DNA of 64,000 nucleotides from Paracoccaceae bacterium (GTDB lineage: Bacteria; Pseudomonadota; Alphaproteobacteria; Rhodobacterales; Rhodobacteraceae). Below, piece by piece: positions 28,500-37,397 of this stretch. Below the pieces are notes generated by a model. That model worked only from the letters and a program-made list of their open reading frames with translations, was not told the DNA's origin and searched no databases. The position numbers and the translations under genes are program-made. The stretch is from positions 1-64,000 of the forward strand of contig JAPOXR010000073.1 in NCBI GenBank assembly GCA_026706985.1, written 5' to 3'. The number at the start of each line of letters is the position of its first letter. Within the stretch, counting starts at the first letter, position 1.

Positions 28500-28664
28500 C
28501 TATCCAAAGCGGGAACTGCTCGATCAATTGCGTGGCTGTCGGTCTCAATTTCGCGCCGAAGCCGCATTGACAGGAATTTGTGCAGGATAAACAGTCCAAC
28601 CATCGGGGAAATTGCCGAGATATTCGTTTCCCGATCAAGTTCAACTGATTAGGAGATTCAGATT
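28500..28664 (+). promoter_or_regulatory. Leader region upstream of dctP (system 2)
   Basis: The 204-base gap between the LacI gene and dctP starts with a CTATCCA half-site (28500-28506), the same word found in the regulator's own promoter. Later comes an imperfect inverted repeat ATCGGGGAAA / TTTCCCGAT (28602-28635). The dctP ribosome site TTAGGAGA closes the region. A TTGACA at about 28567 could be a -35 box, but its spacing to the nearest AT-rich hexamer is short. Confidence 0.35.
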
Positions 28665-29684
28665 ATGTCAAACCTGCGTAAGGCCCTGTCGGGCGCAGCG
28701 ACTATCCTGCTGATGGCCGCTCCTTCATTCGCGGCTGACCACAAGCTACGGATTCAAACCCATTTTTCCGCAAACTCCACTCCGGGTGAGCTCATTGCAC
28801 AGTTCATTGATGACGTGCAGACGATGTCCGGCGGTGCGCTGGAAATTCAAATGCACTTCAATTCGGAAGTTGTGGCACAGAATGAAACGCTCGGCGCGGT
28901 CTCCCAAGGCATTCTGGACTGCGATATGACCGGTGCTTCAGGAAATGTCGGAAAAGATCCTGGATTCCAGTTTGCCGGCGACATTATGGGCGGGTATGAC
29001 ACGCCTTACCAGTTCCTTTCCTGGTTTCACCATGCCGGCGGACGCGATGTCGTTCAGTCCGAATTGTATGACAAATTGGACGTCCATTTGGTTGGACTCT
29101 GGCTGCAGGGTCATGAATCCCTGTCCTCCACGGCATCGCTTGCCAGTTTTGATGATCTGAAAGACTGGAAATTCCGGTCACCACCCGGTCTTGAAACTGA
29201 AATTTTCGCATCGTTCGGCGCCAAACCGGTTGTCATGGACTTTGGTGAAGTGCCAACCGCGCTGCGCACCGGAATCGTTGACGGAGCCGACGCCTCGACG
29301 CTGAACACAAACGTTTCTCTCGGCCTGTTTGATGTCGCAACACATGCGACATATCCGGGCTTCCACTCCATGCCGACGGAAACTCTAGCCTGCAACAAGG
29401 ATGCCTGGGGCAAACTTCCTGAGAATATTCAGCGCATTGTTGAAGTTGCGCTCTACCGAACCGCACTCAACCTCGCCATGCTGACCGAAATCAAGGATAA
29501 GCAGGCAGCCAAAATGCTGCTTGAGGAAGGTGTGACCCTGCATGATTGGTCACAGGATGACCGCAAGGCATTCCGGCAGTTCGCGCGTGAGCGCTGGGCG
29601 GATTGGAGTGAACGTTCGCCAGCTGCGAAGGCTATTGTTGACAGCCATGTCTCGTTTATGGATGAGCTCGGTCTGCTGAAGTAG
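28665..29684 (+). CDS. TRAP transporter solute-binding protein DctP (system 2)
   Basis: This is the periplasmic receptor of the second DctPQM importer. The 339-residue precursor has a signal peptide ending near residue 23 (AAPSFA). The mature part follows the same plan as system 1: LRIQTHFSANSTPG, GILDCDMTGASGN, DWKFRSPPGLETEIF with the carboxylate-binding Arg, GIVDGADASTLNTN and PGFHSMPTETLAC. The close match to the other receptor points to related substrates, probably hydroxy- or sugar-acids. A terminator-like hairpin follows the stop. Confidence 0.94.
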   Translation: MSNLRKALSGAATILLMAAPSFAADHKLRIQTHFSANSTPGELIAQFIDDVQTMSGGALEIQMHFNSEVVAQNETLGAVSQGILDCDMTGASGNVGKDPGFQFAGDIMGGYDTPYQFLSWFHHAGGRDVVQSELYDKLDVHLVGLWLQGHESLSSTASLASFDDLKDWKFRSPPGLETEIFASFGAKPVVMDFGEVPTALRTGIVDGADASTLNTNVSLGLFDVATHATYPGFHSMPTETLACNKDAWGKLPENIQRIVEVALYRTALNLAMLTEIKDKQAAKMLLEEGVTLHDWSQDDRKAFRQFARERWADWSERSPAAKAIVDSHVSFMDELGLLK

Positions 29685-29699
29685 TCCACAATTATTTTT

Positions 29700-29727
29700 C
29701 GGCGCCGGATCCACCGGCGCCGATTTT
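29700..29727 (+). terminator. Terminator/attenuator hairpin between dctP and dctQ (system 2)
   Basis: CGGCGCCGG and CCGGCGCCG form a perfect 9-bp stem around a 5-base loop, followed by ATTTT and preceded by an AT-rich stretch. It sits in the 74-base gap between the receptor gene and the small permease gene of one operon. It has the form of an intrinsic terminator, so read-through into dctQM is probably partial. Confidence 0.85.
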
Positions 29728-29758
29728 GCAGTAGAAGAGCTGACCGGGACCGTGCCGA

Positions 29759-30367
29759 ATGAGTAGTGATAGGGACACTGCCCGGAATCCGGCCTCTTAC
29801 GCCCGCCGCATTATCCATTGGCTGCTGGCGCGTCCTCCGGAAGAAAGGGTGACGTGGCTGGACCGTTTTAATTCCTGCATCTGCAAAGCAGCCATGTTTC
29901 TGACCGCTGTCGCGGTCATCATCACATTCTACGAAGTTGTGCTTCGGTATATTTTCGGAAGCCCGACATTGTGGGTGAATGAAATGACCCTTTGGACGGG
30001 CAGCATCATTTTTCTTATGGCCGGTGTCTATGCGATGCAGAGGCGCTCACATATCCGGATCACGGCCGTCTATGACTTGATGTCCCCGCGCGTCAAACTG
30101 ATCAGCGATGCCGTCTCCACTCTGGTGATTGTCGCCTATGCGGCGATGATGATCGTCGCCAGCTATGAAATTGCCTGGTCAACACTGATGTCCTGGGAAC
30201 GGTTCGGTACGTTCTGGAACCCACCGATTCCAGCCACAGTTAAACCACTGGTACTGATCGCGACCGGTTTGGTTGCGCTTCAGGCCATCAGCAATTTTTT
30301 TGTTGATGCCCGGAATACTCTCGGCGCTTCAGGCGGCCGGTCCGACAAAGTGGAAAAGGACGGCTGA
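29759..30367 (+). CDS. TRAP transporter small permease DctQ (system 2)
   Basis: This is the small membrane subunit, 202 residues, the usual length. It has four hydrophobic segments and the core landmark VLRYIFGSPTLWVNEMTLW, closely like system 1 but without the N-terminal extension seen there. A charged C-terminal tail (ASGGRSDKVEKDG) ends three bases before the DctM start. Confidence 0.92.
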   Translation: MSSDRDTARNPASYARRIIHWLLARPPEERVTWLDRFNSCICKAAMFLTAVAVIITFYEVVLRYIFGSPTLWVNEMTLWTGSIIFLMAGVYAMQRRSHIRITAVYDLMSPRVKLISDAVSTLVIVAYAAMMIVASYEIAWSTLMSWERFGTFWNPPIPATVKPLVLIATGLVALQAISNFFVDARNTLGASGGRSDKVEKDG

Positions 30368-30370
30368 TCA

Positions 30371-31855
30371 ATGGATATCGGGACTCTGTCTCTCCTGCTG
30401 CTGATTGGAATTTTTGTTCTACTTTCGATCGGAGTGCCGCTGGGCTTTGCTACCGGGTTGCTTGGCGCCATCATTATTTTTTCGAATTTCGGCATGCCCG
30501 GCCTCGGGCTGGTGATGCAGAGGGTCTATGATCTTTCAATCACCTACTCGATAATCGCGGTACCGCTTTTCATTGTCATGGCATCATTGCTGGAACGAAG
30601 CGGTATTGCCAAGGATATGTACAATTCCCTTAACATCGCGCTTGGGAGAATGCGTGGCGGTGTTGCAATCGTCACCACCGTCATGGCGGTGATCATGGCT
30701 GCCATGTCCGGAATAATCGGCGGCGAGATTGTCTTGCTCGGTCTGGTTGCGCTGCCGCAAATGCTGCGGCTCGGCTACAACAAACATTTGGCAATTGGCA
30801 CTATCTGCGCCGGCGGTTCGCTTGGTACAATGATACCTCCATCTGTCGTCCTCATCATATTCGGATTGATCACCGAGACTTCGATTACGGCACTATTCAC
30901 AGCCGCATTCATTCCAGGACTGATGCTGGCGGCTTCCTATATCGGCTACATCATCGTCGTTACCCGCCTCAAGCCGGAACTGGCGCCAACGCCCGGAGAA
31001 GTGGATGGAGAAGCCGACACTGAACTTACCGTAAGCCTGAATGTTCGTTCCGAGCTTGCCTATTGCCTGTTCCCAGTACTGGTCGGGCTCATTGCGGTCG
31101 CCGTGGCAGGATTCCTCGGAGCGGATTCGGTTGGTCAAGTCGCCAGCTTTATTTTTTCGAGCTCTGCCGCAGGCCTCATGCTGGTTTTTGTGCTGAAATC
31201 TGACACGGCACATCCAATTGCAAAGGGGCTGTTGCCTCCCCTGATCGTCGTCGACCTGGTGCTGGGTTCGATCTATGGCGGTGTGACCGGAATCACGGAG
31301 GCGGCCGCGATGGGAGTGGTCTCAACCTTCATTCTGATTTCAATCCGAAAGGAACTGGGTTTGGACATGTTGCTGGAGAGCCTGGAACAAACCTTCCGTT
31401 CGGTGGGAACAATACTTTGGGTGACGTTCGGAGCCACCGTCCTCGCGGGCGCATACAGCCTGTCGGGTGGAAATACCTATGTGGCCAACCTGATCTTCGG
31501 TCTCGACATTGCACCCATTGGGGTCATCCTCATCATGATGGTGATTTTCTTGATTCTGGGAATGTTCATGGATTGGATCGGCATCGTGTTGCTGACAATG
31601 CCCGTTTTCATGCCAATTGTGCTGAAACTGGGTTATGATCCGGTTTGGTTTGGGATCCTTTTCAGCGTCAATATGCAGGTGGCGTTTCTGACCCCGCCTT
31701 TCGGTTCAGCAGCGTTTTATCTGAAAAGCGTCACTCCTCCAGAAATTGACCTGATCACCATTTACCGCTCATTCGGCCCGTTCATCTGTCTGCAATTAGC
31801 TGTATTGGCACTCTTGTTGATTTTCCCGGAAATTTCACTTTTTCTTATCAGGTAA
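30371..31855 (+). CDS. TRAP transporter large permease DctM (system 2)
   Basis: This is the main membrane subunit, 494 residues with about 12 or more hydrophobic segments. Signatures are IAVPLFIVMASLLERSG, GIIGGEIVLLGLVALPQM, CAGGSLGTMIPPSVVL and AFLTPPFGSAAFYL. Most of the conserved half is near-identical in pattern to system 1. It lies between DctQ and the dehydrogenase gene, within a run of seven same-strand genes. Confidence 0.94.
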   Translation: MDIGTLSLLLLIGIFVLLSIGVPLGFATGLLGAIIIFSNFGMPGLGLVMQRVYDLSITYSIIAVPLFIVMASLLERSGIAKDMYNSLNIALGRMRGGVAIVTTVMAVIMAAMSGIIGGEIVLLGLVALPQMLRLGYNKHLAIGTICAGGSLGTMIPPSVVLIIFGLITETSITALFTAAFIPGLMLAASYIGYIIVVTRLKPELAPTPGEVDGEADTELTVSLNVRSELAYCLFPVLVGLIAVAVAGFLGADSVGQVASFIFSSSAAGLMLVFVLKSDTAHPIAKGLLPPLIVVDLVLGSIYGGVTGITEAAAMGVVSTFILISIRKELGLDMLLESLEQTFRSVGTILWVTFGATVLAGAYSLSGGNTYVANLIFGLDIAPIGVILIMMVIFLILGMFMDWIGIVLLTMPVFMPIVLKLGYDPVWFGILFSVNMQVAFLTPPFGSAAFYLKSVTPPEIDLITIYRSFGPFICLQLAVLALLLIFPEISLFLIR

Positions 31856-31917
31856 CACCGTCGGCGGGACGATATTCCCGACCAATGAATAGGCAACCCG
31901 CAAAAAGGATGTAAGCG

Positions 31918-32826
31918 ATGCCACAACGCGCTGGAGTGGTCGGCTTGGGAGATATGGGTTCCGGTATCGCCGGCAATCTGATCCGTGCTGGATTTGAAAC
32001 GAGCGGATATGATCCGGACACTGCTCGACTGCAGGCATTTTCTGTTTCCGGCGGCCGGGCGGCGGCCAGTGCCGGCGATGCCGGCATAGGCAGCGACGCG
32101 GTGTTTGTCATGGTCATGAACGGTGAGCAGGCACATTCCGTGATTTGCGGCGATGGCGGTTTGACCTCAACCATGTCGCCCGGATCGATCATCCTGCTGA
32201 CTGCAACAGTTTCGCCGGGTGATGCCAGGGATATCGCCGGAAAGCTGGCTGGAAGCGGAATTGATCTGGTCGATTCTCCCGTCAGCGGCGGCTTTCCCGG
32301 CGCGCAGGCCGGGACGCTGACCATGATGGCGTCAGCTCCATCCGCCGTGTTGGAACGGGCCCGTCCCGTCATGGAGGCCGTCAGTTCAGCCATATATCAT
32401 GTCGGTACCGAGGCTGGCATGGGGCAGACGGTGAAGGCCTGCCTGCAGTCGCTGATCGGTTCGGTTTTCACCGCCACCTTCGAAGCCTCGGTACTGGCCG
32501 CCGCCGCGGGGGTCGATGCAGAAACAATCCAAAGCGTTTTTTCAAACTCCAGTGCCGGGTCGGGAGCTTCAAATACCGCGCTTGACAATATCGTTACCGG
32601 AAAATTCGAAAAATCCGGCAGCCACATCCGTACCATGTATAAAGATATGACCCTGGCAATGGACTTGGCGCGTGACCTCGGCGTCCCGCTCTTCACTGCA
32701 TCGGCGGCCATGCAGCTGTTCCAGGCAGGGATCACCCGCTATCCCGATGGTGACAATTGGGCGGTTACAAAAATCACCGAGGAAATCGTCGGCCACGGGC
32801 TGCGCCGCAGGGACAATCAATCATGA
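31918..32826 (+). CDS. NAD(P)-dependent beta-hydroxyacid dehydrogenase
   Basis: This oxidises a beta-hydroxy acid or reduces a semialdehyde. The 302-residue protein has an N-terminal Rossmann motif GVVGLGDMGSGIAGNL, the substrate loop DSPVSGGFPGAQAGTLTMM and the catalytic Lys in GQTVKACLQ. The family includes 3-hydroxyisobutyrate, tartronate-semialdehyde and L-threonate dehydrogenases; the context with an isomerase and an aldolase-like protein leans towards the L-threonate (LtnD-like) branch, but that is inference. Its stop overlaps the next start by four bases. Confidence 0.88.
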   Translation: MPQRAGVVGLGDMGSGIAGNLIRAGFETSGYDPDTARLQAFSVSGGRAAASAGDAGIGSDAVFVMVMNGEQAHSVICGDGGLTSTMSPGSIILLTATVSPGDARDIAGKLAGSGIDLVDSPVSGGFPGAQAGTLTMMASAPSAVLERARPVMEAVSSAIYHVGTEAGMGQTVKACLQSLIGSVFTATFEASVLAAAAGVDAETIQSVFSNSSAGSGASNTALDNIVTGKFEKSGSHIRTMYKDMTLAMDLARDLGVPLFTASAAMQLFQAGITRYPDGDNWAVTKITEEIVGHGLRRRDNQS

Positions 32827-33710
32827 AAACAGGTGTCATCACGGACGGCATAAGCCGGGATCTGGATCATGCGCTTTCGGTCATGTCGGAATTTGGACTT
32901 GAATTCGCCGAGATCCAGTTTGTGTGGAACCGCGAGATCGGTGACCACACAAAGGAGGAAAACCATTTAATCAAAGAGTTGCTGGCAAAGCATGGGAAAC
33001 GTGTAAGTTGCCTGTCGCGGCATCTTTTCGCTCCCTTGACTTCTGCCAACAGGCCGGGTGACAGCCTGCACAATTCCCAAATGGAAGCGTTGCGGCGCGT
33101 GATTGGACTGGCACAAAGCCTCGGCTCACCGCTGGTGCGGGTGATGTCACCGAAAAAGGAAATGATTCTGTGGGGAGAAGGCGGGGCGGAAGTCTGGAAT
33201 GTCGCCGGCGGTGCCTGGGATTCGGCCTTGGAGCTGATGGCACCGGCAGCCGACCTCGCCCGGCGGGAAAACATGACGCTGGTGATGGAGACCGGCAACG
33301 GGATCATAGTGAATTCGAACTATGCCGCCCGCCGTATGATTGACGACCTCGACGCCAAGGACTGCCTGAAGACACTCTGGGATCCGGCTAATTGCTGCTG
33401 GTGCCACGAACTGGCCTGGCCCGACGCCTATGAGGAAGTCAGGAACGGTTATCTCGGCCATATTCATATCAAAGATGTCCAGGTCGATACCCCCCGGTCA
33501 CACCTCGCGGTCCGGGAATATGGCCAGGGGCAGCTTGCCCTTCTGTTCCCGAAAATCGCGGCCGCGCTCGCAGGCGACGGCTATGGCGGAGTGGTGTCGT
33601 TTGAAAGCGTTTACCATCCCGGCAATGGCAGCTTTGAGGATGGATTTCGAGCCTGTATCGCAGGTTTCCTGGGCGACTTCGGACCCCGCGGCATGGGGAC
33701 AAGTCAATGA
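32823..33710 (+). CDS. Sugar phosphate isomerase/epimerase-like TIM-barrel protein
   Basis: This is an AP endonuclease family 2/xylose isomerase-like barrel, 295 residues. Likely metal ligands are the Glu in VMETGNG, the Asp in LWDPANCC, the His in HIHIKDV and the Glu in SFESVYH. Such proteins isomerise or epimerise keto-sugars or their acids. I chose the ATG that overlaps the dehydrogenase stop (ATGA); the frame is open further back without support. It also overlaps the next gene by four bases, so three enzymes are translationally linked. Confidence 0.85.
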   Translation: MKTGVITDGISRDLDHALSVMSEFGLEFAEIQFVWNREIGDHTKEENHLIKELLAKHGKRVSCLSRHLFAPLTSANRPGDSLHNSQMEALRRVIGLAQSLGSPLVRVMSPKKEMILWGEGGAEVWNVAGGAWDSALELMAPAADLARRENMTLVMETGNGIIVNSNYAARRMIDDLDAKDCLKTLWDPANCCWCHELAWPDAYEEVRNGYLGHIHIKDVQVDTPRSHLAVREYGQGQLALLFPKIAAALAGDGYGGVVSFESVYHPGNGSFEDGFRACIAGFLGDFGPRGMGTSQ

Positions 33711-34531
33711 AACGCGTCTATACTTGGTCGGCCCGCCCTGCTGTGAGAACGGTCACCATTGCCGGAATGCAGGCGGCGAAGGGCACGCAAAAGTGGACGC
33801 AGGTGACCGCCAATAGTGCCGAAGAGGCTCTTGCCGCCAATGACGCCGGCCTTGATATGATCATCTGTAATTCACAGAATGTCGAAGCGGTTCGGTCCGC
33901 GGACACTCCGCAATTCCTGACCGCGGCGATAGCACTGCCGAATTTCGCCACGGAAGCGGATATTCTGCGGGAAACGTTCCGGGCCCTTTCGCTTGGAGCC
34001 GATGCCATTATGACCGCCCGCAGCATGAAGATTGTCGAGATGCTGGCAATGGAAGATGTCCCGGTCATGGGGCATCTCGGCTTGGTTCCGCGGAAGTCGA
34101 CATGGAGCGACGGGTTGCGGGCCATTGGCGGGAGCGGCAGGGAAGCCTTTGAACTCTACAGGCGTTTCAAGCGGCTTGAGGAAGCCGGCGGAGTCCTGGT
34201 CGAAGCCGAGGTCATCCCGGGGCCGGTCATGCTGGAAATCTCAGGCCGGAGCGCATTGATTACCGTCTCGCTCGGTTCCGGCAGCGGCGCTGATGTTGAT
34301 TACCTGTTCATGGAGGATATTTGTGGGGATTCTGAAAAACCCCCGCGCCATGCCCGTGCATTCGGCAATTTGCGCGCCATGCGGGAAGAACTTCGCCGCG
34401 AGCGCAGGCATGCATTATCCTCGTTTCGGGTGGCAGCCGAAAGGGGTGAGTTTCCCGGCGACTCCGAAACCGTTGCAATTGATCAGTCCGAATTCGAGGA
34501 GTTTCTTCTCCTGGTCGATGGTGATGGATAG
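33707..34531 (+). CDS. PanB-like (ketopantoate hydroxymethyltransferase-fold) protein, altered active site
   Basis: This 274-residue protein has the phosphoenolpyruvate/pyruvate-barrel pattern of PanB. GHLGLVPRKS (122-131) matches the PanB GHLGLTPQ region, VEAEVIPGP keeps a Glu168 at the place of the catalytic base, and VSLGSGSG matches the glycine-rich loop. By my by-eye alignment to E. coli PanB, the two metal-binding Asp residues are replaced (Asn55 in CNSQ, Ala76 in IALPNF) and the active-site Lys is missing (MTARSM). It is therefore unlikely to make ketopantoate. Its place at the end of a transport and catabolism operon suggests a carbon-carbon lyase or related step on a sugar-acid intermediate. 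The exact function is unknown. Confidence 0.7.
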   Translation: MKRVYTWSARPAVRTVTIAGMQAAKGTQKWTQVTANSAEEALAANDAGLDMIICNSQNVEAVRSADTPQFLTAAIALPNFATEADILRETFRALSLGADAIMTARSMKIVEMLAMEDVPVMGHLGLVPRKSTWSDGLRAIGGSGREAFELYRRFKRLEEAGGVLVEAEVIPGPVMLEISGRSALITVSLGSGSGADVDYLFMEDICGDSEKPPRHARAFGNLRAMREELRRERRHALSSFRVAAERGEFPGDSETVAIDQSEFEEFLLLVDGDG

Positions 34532-34926
34532 CGGCAAGCCCGTCAACCCTGCACTTTCCCGCCAAGGCCGGGATATGTTGATGAACTGGCGTGGCGGTGG
34601 CGTGCCTGTCCTGGCAGTCGAAAAGAATGAAGGTCAGCGGGCGGACGTTTGAAACCAATGATCTTGGTTCCTGCATCAATCCAGATAAAAGATGCAGTCA
34701 GAGGTTAAACTTCTTAGCTTCTTCGATGGGATGGAAAATCCCCTTACCGGCTTCGCGGTCCTCCAAACTCTTCATGACATGCCTGTCGCCGCGCTTCTGT
34801 GCGTGATTTACGACAGTAAGGCAGATTTTTGTGTAGCCAAGTGGTCAGGACGGCCCCGGCTTTGAATTTTCCCGGCAATTGGCTAAGGGGGTCAATTTCA
34901 GCACCCTGACGGTAAAATAACAAGAG
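34532..34926. other. 395-base gap with no convincing gene
   Basis: This lies between the PanB-like gene and edd. No ORF with a ribosome site and family features is visible on the plus strand. On the minus strand, 34698-34844 reads as a protein-like C-terminal segment without a start (listed separately). The last 80 bases must contain the edd promoter; I see no clear -35/-10 pair. Confidence 0.5.
34698..34844 (-). pseudogene. Possible gene remnant (C-terminal fragment)
   Basis: On the minus strand a 48-codon stretch bounded by two stops reads like a natural protein tail, with segments such as TVVNHAQKRGDRHVMKSLED and AGKGIFHPIEEAKKFNL, and its codons are balanced. There is no start codon with a ribosome site, and the frame closes upstream. 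I do not recognise the family. It may be what is left of a deleted gene, or chance. Confidence 0.3.
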
Positions 34927-36747
34927 ATGTCATTGGACAGCCGAATTTCCGAAGTCACTGAACGCATCCGTCGCCGCAGTGCGCAATCCCGTGCCGATTA
35001 CCTGCGCAGCATGCGGCGCGCTGCCGAGGAGGGTCCGCGGCGGGGGCACTTGTCATGCGGTAACCAAGCGCATGCCTACGCGGCAATGGAAGCCGATAAG
35101 GGACGGCTGGCCGGGGGAAAGGCACCAAATCTCGGGATCATTACCGCCTATAACGATATGCTTTCCGCGCATCAGCCATTCGCAACCTTCCCCGCCACCA
35201 TAAAACGCGCCGCCCGTTCGGTCGGCGCAACGGCGCAGGTGGCCGGCGGCGTGCCGGCCATGTGCGACGGGGTGACCCAGGGCCAGCAGGGGATGGAATT
35301 GTCGCTGTTTTCCCGCGACGTGATTGCTCTCGCCTCGGCAGTGGCGCTCAGCCACAATGTCTTTGACGCTGCCGTGTTTCTCGGTGTCTGTGACAAGATC
35401 GTGCCGGGGATGGTGATCGCCGCGCTGACCTTTGGACATCTTCCGGCGGTCTTCATTCCCGCCGGACCGATGACATCGGGGCTTCCGAACGATGAAAAGG
35501 CACGTATCCGGCAAAGATTCGCGGCAGGCGAAATCGACCGGGGCGAATTGATGCGCGCGGAAATGGACGCTTATCACGGGCCCGGCACCTGCACCTTTTA
35601 CGGTACCGCGAATTCCAACCAGATGCTGATGGAATTCATGGGGCTGCATTTGCCGGGCGCATCCTTTGTCAATCCGGGAACCCCGCTACGGCAGGCCTTG
35701 ACCGAAGCGGCGGCGGTACGCGCAGTGGCGATCACATCCGGGGGTAATGACTTCCGTCCGGTCGGCCGGATCCTGGATGAGCGTTCTTTCGTCAACGGCA
35801 TTGTCGGGCTGATGGCGACGGGTGGTTCGACAAACCTTGTTCTGCATCTGACGGCGATGGCCCGGGCCGGCGGCATTCATCTCGATACAGCGGATTTCGC
35901 CGCGATTTCCGATGCGGTGCCGCTCTTGGCGCGGGTCTACCCGAATGGCCTGGCCGATGTGAATCATTTGCATGCGGCCGGCGGGTTATCTTTCCTTATC
36001 CGTGAGTTACTGGATGCGGGTCTGCTGCACAAAGATGCGCGGACTATCTCAGGAGACGGGCTTCAACCCTACACCAGGGAGCCGCGGCTACAGGGTGGGG
36101 ATCTGGTTTGGGAGGATTGTGCCGGGAAGTCGGAAAATGAAAAAATAATCCGCCCGGCGGCGTCTCCATTCGCCGCTACCGGCGGGTTGAGACAGTTGCA
36201 GGGGAATCTCGGCCGTGGGGTGATCAAGATTTCCGCGGTGAAAGAGGAACACCGGGTGATTGAAGCACCGGTCAGGCTGTTTTCCGACCAGGTGCAGGTG
36301 ATGTCGGCTTTCCAGAAGGGTGAACTCGATCGGGATTGTCTTGCTGTGATCAGGTTTCAGGGGCCGGGTGCCAATGGAATGCCGGAACTGCATTCTCTGA
36401 CGCCGGTCCTGTCGGTGCTGCTCGACCGCGGTCACCGTGTCGGACTGATCACCGACGGAAGAATGTCGGGAGCCTCGGGCAAAGTGCCGGCGGCGATTCA
36501 TATGAGTCCGGAAGCTGCCGCAGCCGGACCTCTGGCCCGGTTACGGGACGGTGACATTGTCCGCCTTGATGCGGATGCCGGCCGGCTCAATGCGCTGAAC
36601 ATCGACATCTCGTCACGGGATCCGCAACGCATGCCAGCGTCCGACAATGTTGAAAATGCGGGTCAGCGATTGTTCGGCCTGTTCCGGGAGCATGTCGGAT
36701 CCGCGGAGTCGGGTGCATTCGCGCTGGCGACAGGAGAACGGAATTGA
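34927..36747 (+). CDS. edd: 6-phosphogluconate dehydratase
   Basis: This enzyme dehydrates 6-phosphogluconate to 2-keto-3-deoxy-6-phosphogluconate, the first dedicated step of the Entner-Doudoroff pathway. The 606-residue protein is of the IlvD/Edd family, with Fe-S cluster cysteines Cys113 ([10 protein letters not shown]) and Cys155 (GVCDKIVPG), a [12 protein letters not shown] region and [19 protein letters not shown] near the C-terminus. The length fits Edd rather than IlvD. It overlaps eda by four bases. In many alphaproteobacteria zwf and pgl precede edd; here they do not. Confidence 0.95.
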   Translation: MSLDSRISEVTERIRRRSAQSRADYLRSMRRAAEEGPRRGHLSCGNQAHAYAAMEADKGRLAGGKAPNLGIITAYNDMLSAHQPFATFPATIKRAARSVGATAQVAGGVPAMCDGVTQGQQGMELSLFSRDVIALASAVALSHNVFDAAVFLGVCDKIVPGMVIAALTFGHLPAVFIPAGPMTSGLPNDEKARIRQRFAAGEIDRGELMRAEMDAYHGPGTCTFYGTANSNQMLMEFMGLHLPGASFVNPGTPLRQALTEAAAVRAVAITSGGNDFRPVGRILDERSFVNGIVGLMATGGSTNLVLHLTAMARAGGIHLDTADFAAISDAVPLLARVYPNGLADVNHLHAAGGLSFLIRELLDAGLLHKDARTISGDGLQPYTREPRLQGGDLVWEDCAGKSENEKIIRPAASPFAATGGLRQLQGNLGRGVIKISAVKEEHRVIEAPVRLFSDQVQVMSAFQKGELDRDCLAVIRFQGPGANGMPELHSLTPVLSVLLDRGHRVGLITDGRMSGASGKVPAAIHMSPEAAAAGPLARLRDGDIVRLDADAGRLNALNIDISSRDPQRMPASDNVENAGQRLFGLFREHVGSAESGAFALATGERN

Positions 36748-37397
36748 CACCGGAACAATCCAGTGACTGGCTGCAGGGGGTATTTTCCGGAATTCCAGTC
36801 ATTCCTGTACTCACGATCCAACGTGCCGGGGATGCGGAACCCCTCGCCGAGGCCCTGGCGGCCGGTGGCCTGCCGGTGCTGGAAGTCACGTTGCGGACCG
36901 GTGACGCGTTGGAGTCCCTGCGGCGGATGGCTGTGAGAGACAATATTGTTGTCGGCGCCGGCACATTGTTGACGCCGAAAGACGCAGAGAGTGCGAAGGC
37001 GGCGGGGGCTCGGTTCGGTGTCTCACCGGGTTCGACACCGGAACTGATTGCCGCCTGCGCTGCCCTTGACCTCCCTCTCCTCCCCGGTGCGGCCACCGCA
37101 TCCGAAACTGTCGCGCTGTTGAACCAAGGCTTCCGGCTGCAGAAATTCTTTCCCGCCGAGCCGGCCGGTGGCTGTGCTGCCCTGAAGGCGCTCGCCGGTC
37201 CGCTGCCGGATGTCCGATTCTGCCCGACCGGCGGCATTACCGCGCGATCGGCTGCCACCTATCTGGCGCTGGCGAATGTCACCTGTGTCGGGGGAAGCTG
37301 GATCGCCGATACCGCATCGGTGCGGTCCGGCCGGTGGAGCGACATCCAGGCCCGGGCACAGGCCGCCGCATCGCTGGGATCAGCTGTAGAGCAGTGA
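36744..37397 (+). CDS. eda: KDPG aldolase (2-keto-3-deoxy-6-phosphogluconate aldolase)
   Basis: This splits KDPG into pyruvate and glyceraldehyde 3-phosphate. The 217-residue barrel has Glu47 in LEVTLRT and the Schiff-base Lys134 in LQKFFPAE, with GVSPGSTP and FCPTGGIT as further landmarks. The start is TTG, overlapping the edd stop as TTGA, with CAGGAGAA as ribosome site. Its 3' end overlaps the convergent aglK gene by 18 bases. Confidence 0.94.
   Translation: MTPEQSSDWLQGVFSGIPVIPVLTIQRAGDAEPLAEALAAGGLPVLEVTLRTGDALESLRRMAVRDNIVVGAGTLLTPKDAESAKAAGARFGVSPGSTPELIAACAALDLPLLPGAATASETVALLNQGFRLQKFFPAEPAGGCAALKALAGPLPDVRFCPTGGITARSAATYLALANVTCVGGSWIADTASVRSGRWSDIQARAQAAASLGSAVEQ

Noticed and set aside
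31856-31917. Partial inverted repeat GTCGGCGGGA/TCCCGAC between DctM and the dehydrogenase gene
   Set aside because: The arms do not pair without a 3-base bulge, and the short gap is fully explained by a normal ribosome site.
34831-34900. tRNA-Gln/Glu-like start (GTAGCCAAGTGGTCAGGAC) with a CTTTGAA loop
   Set aside because: The D-arm words match, but there is no paired acceptor stem, no anticodon stem and no T arm, so it is not a tRNA; chance similarity is more likely.
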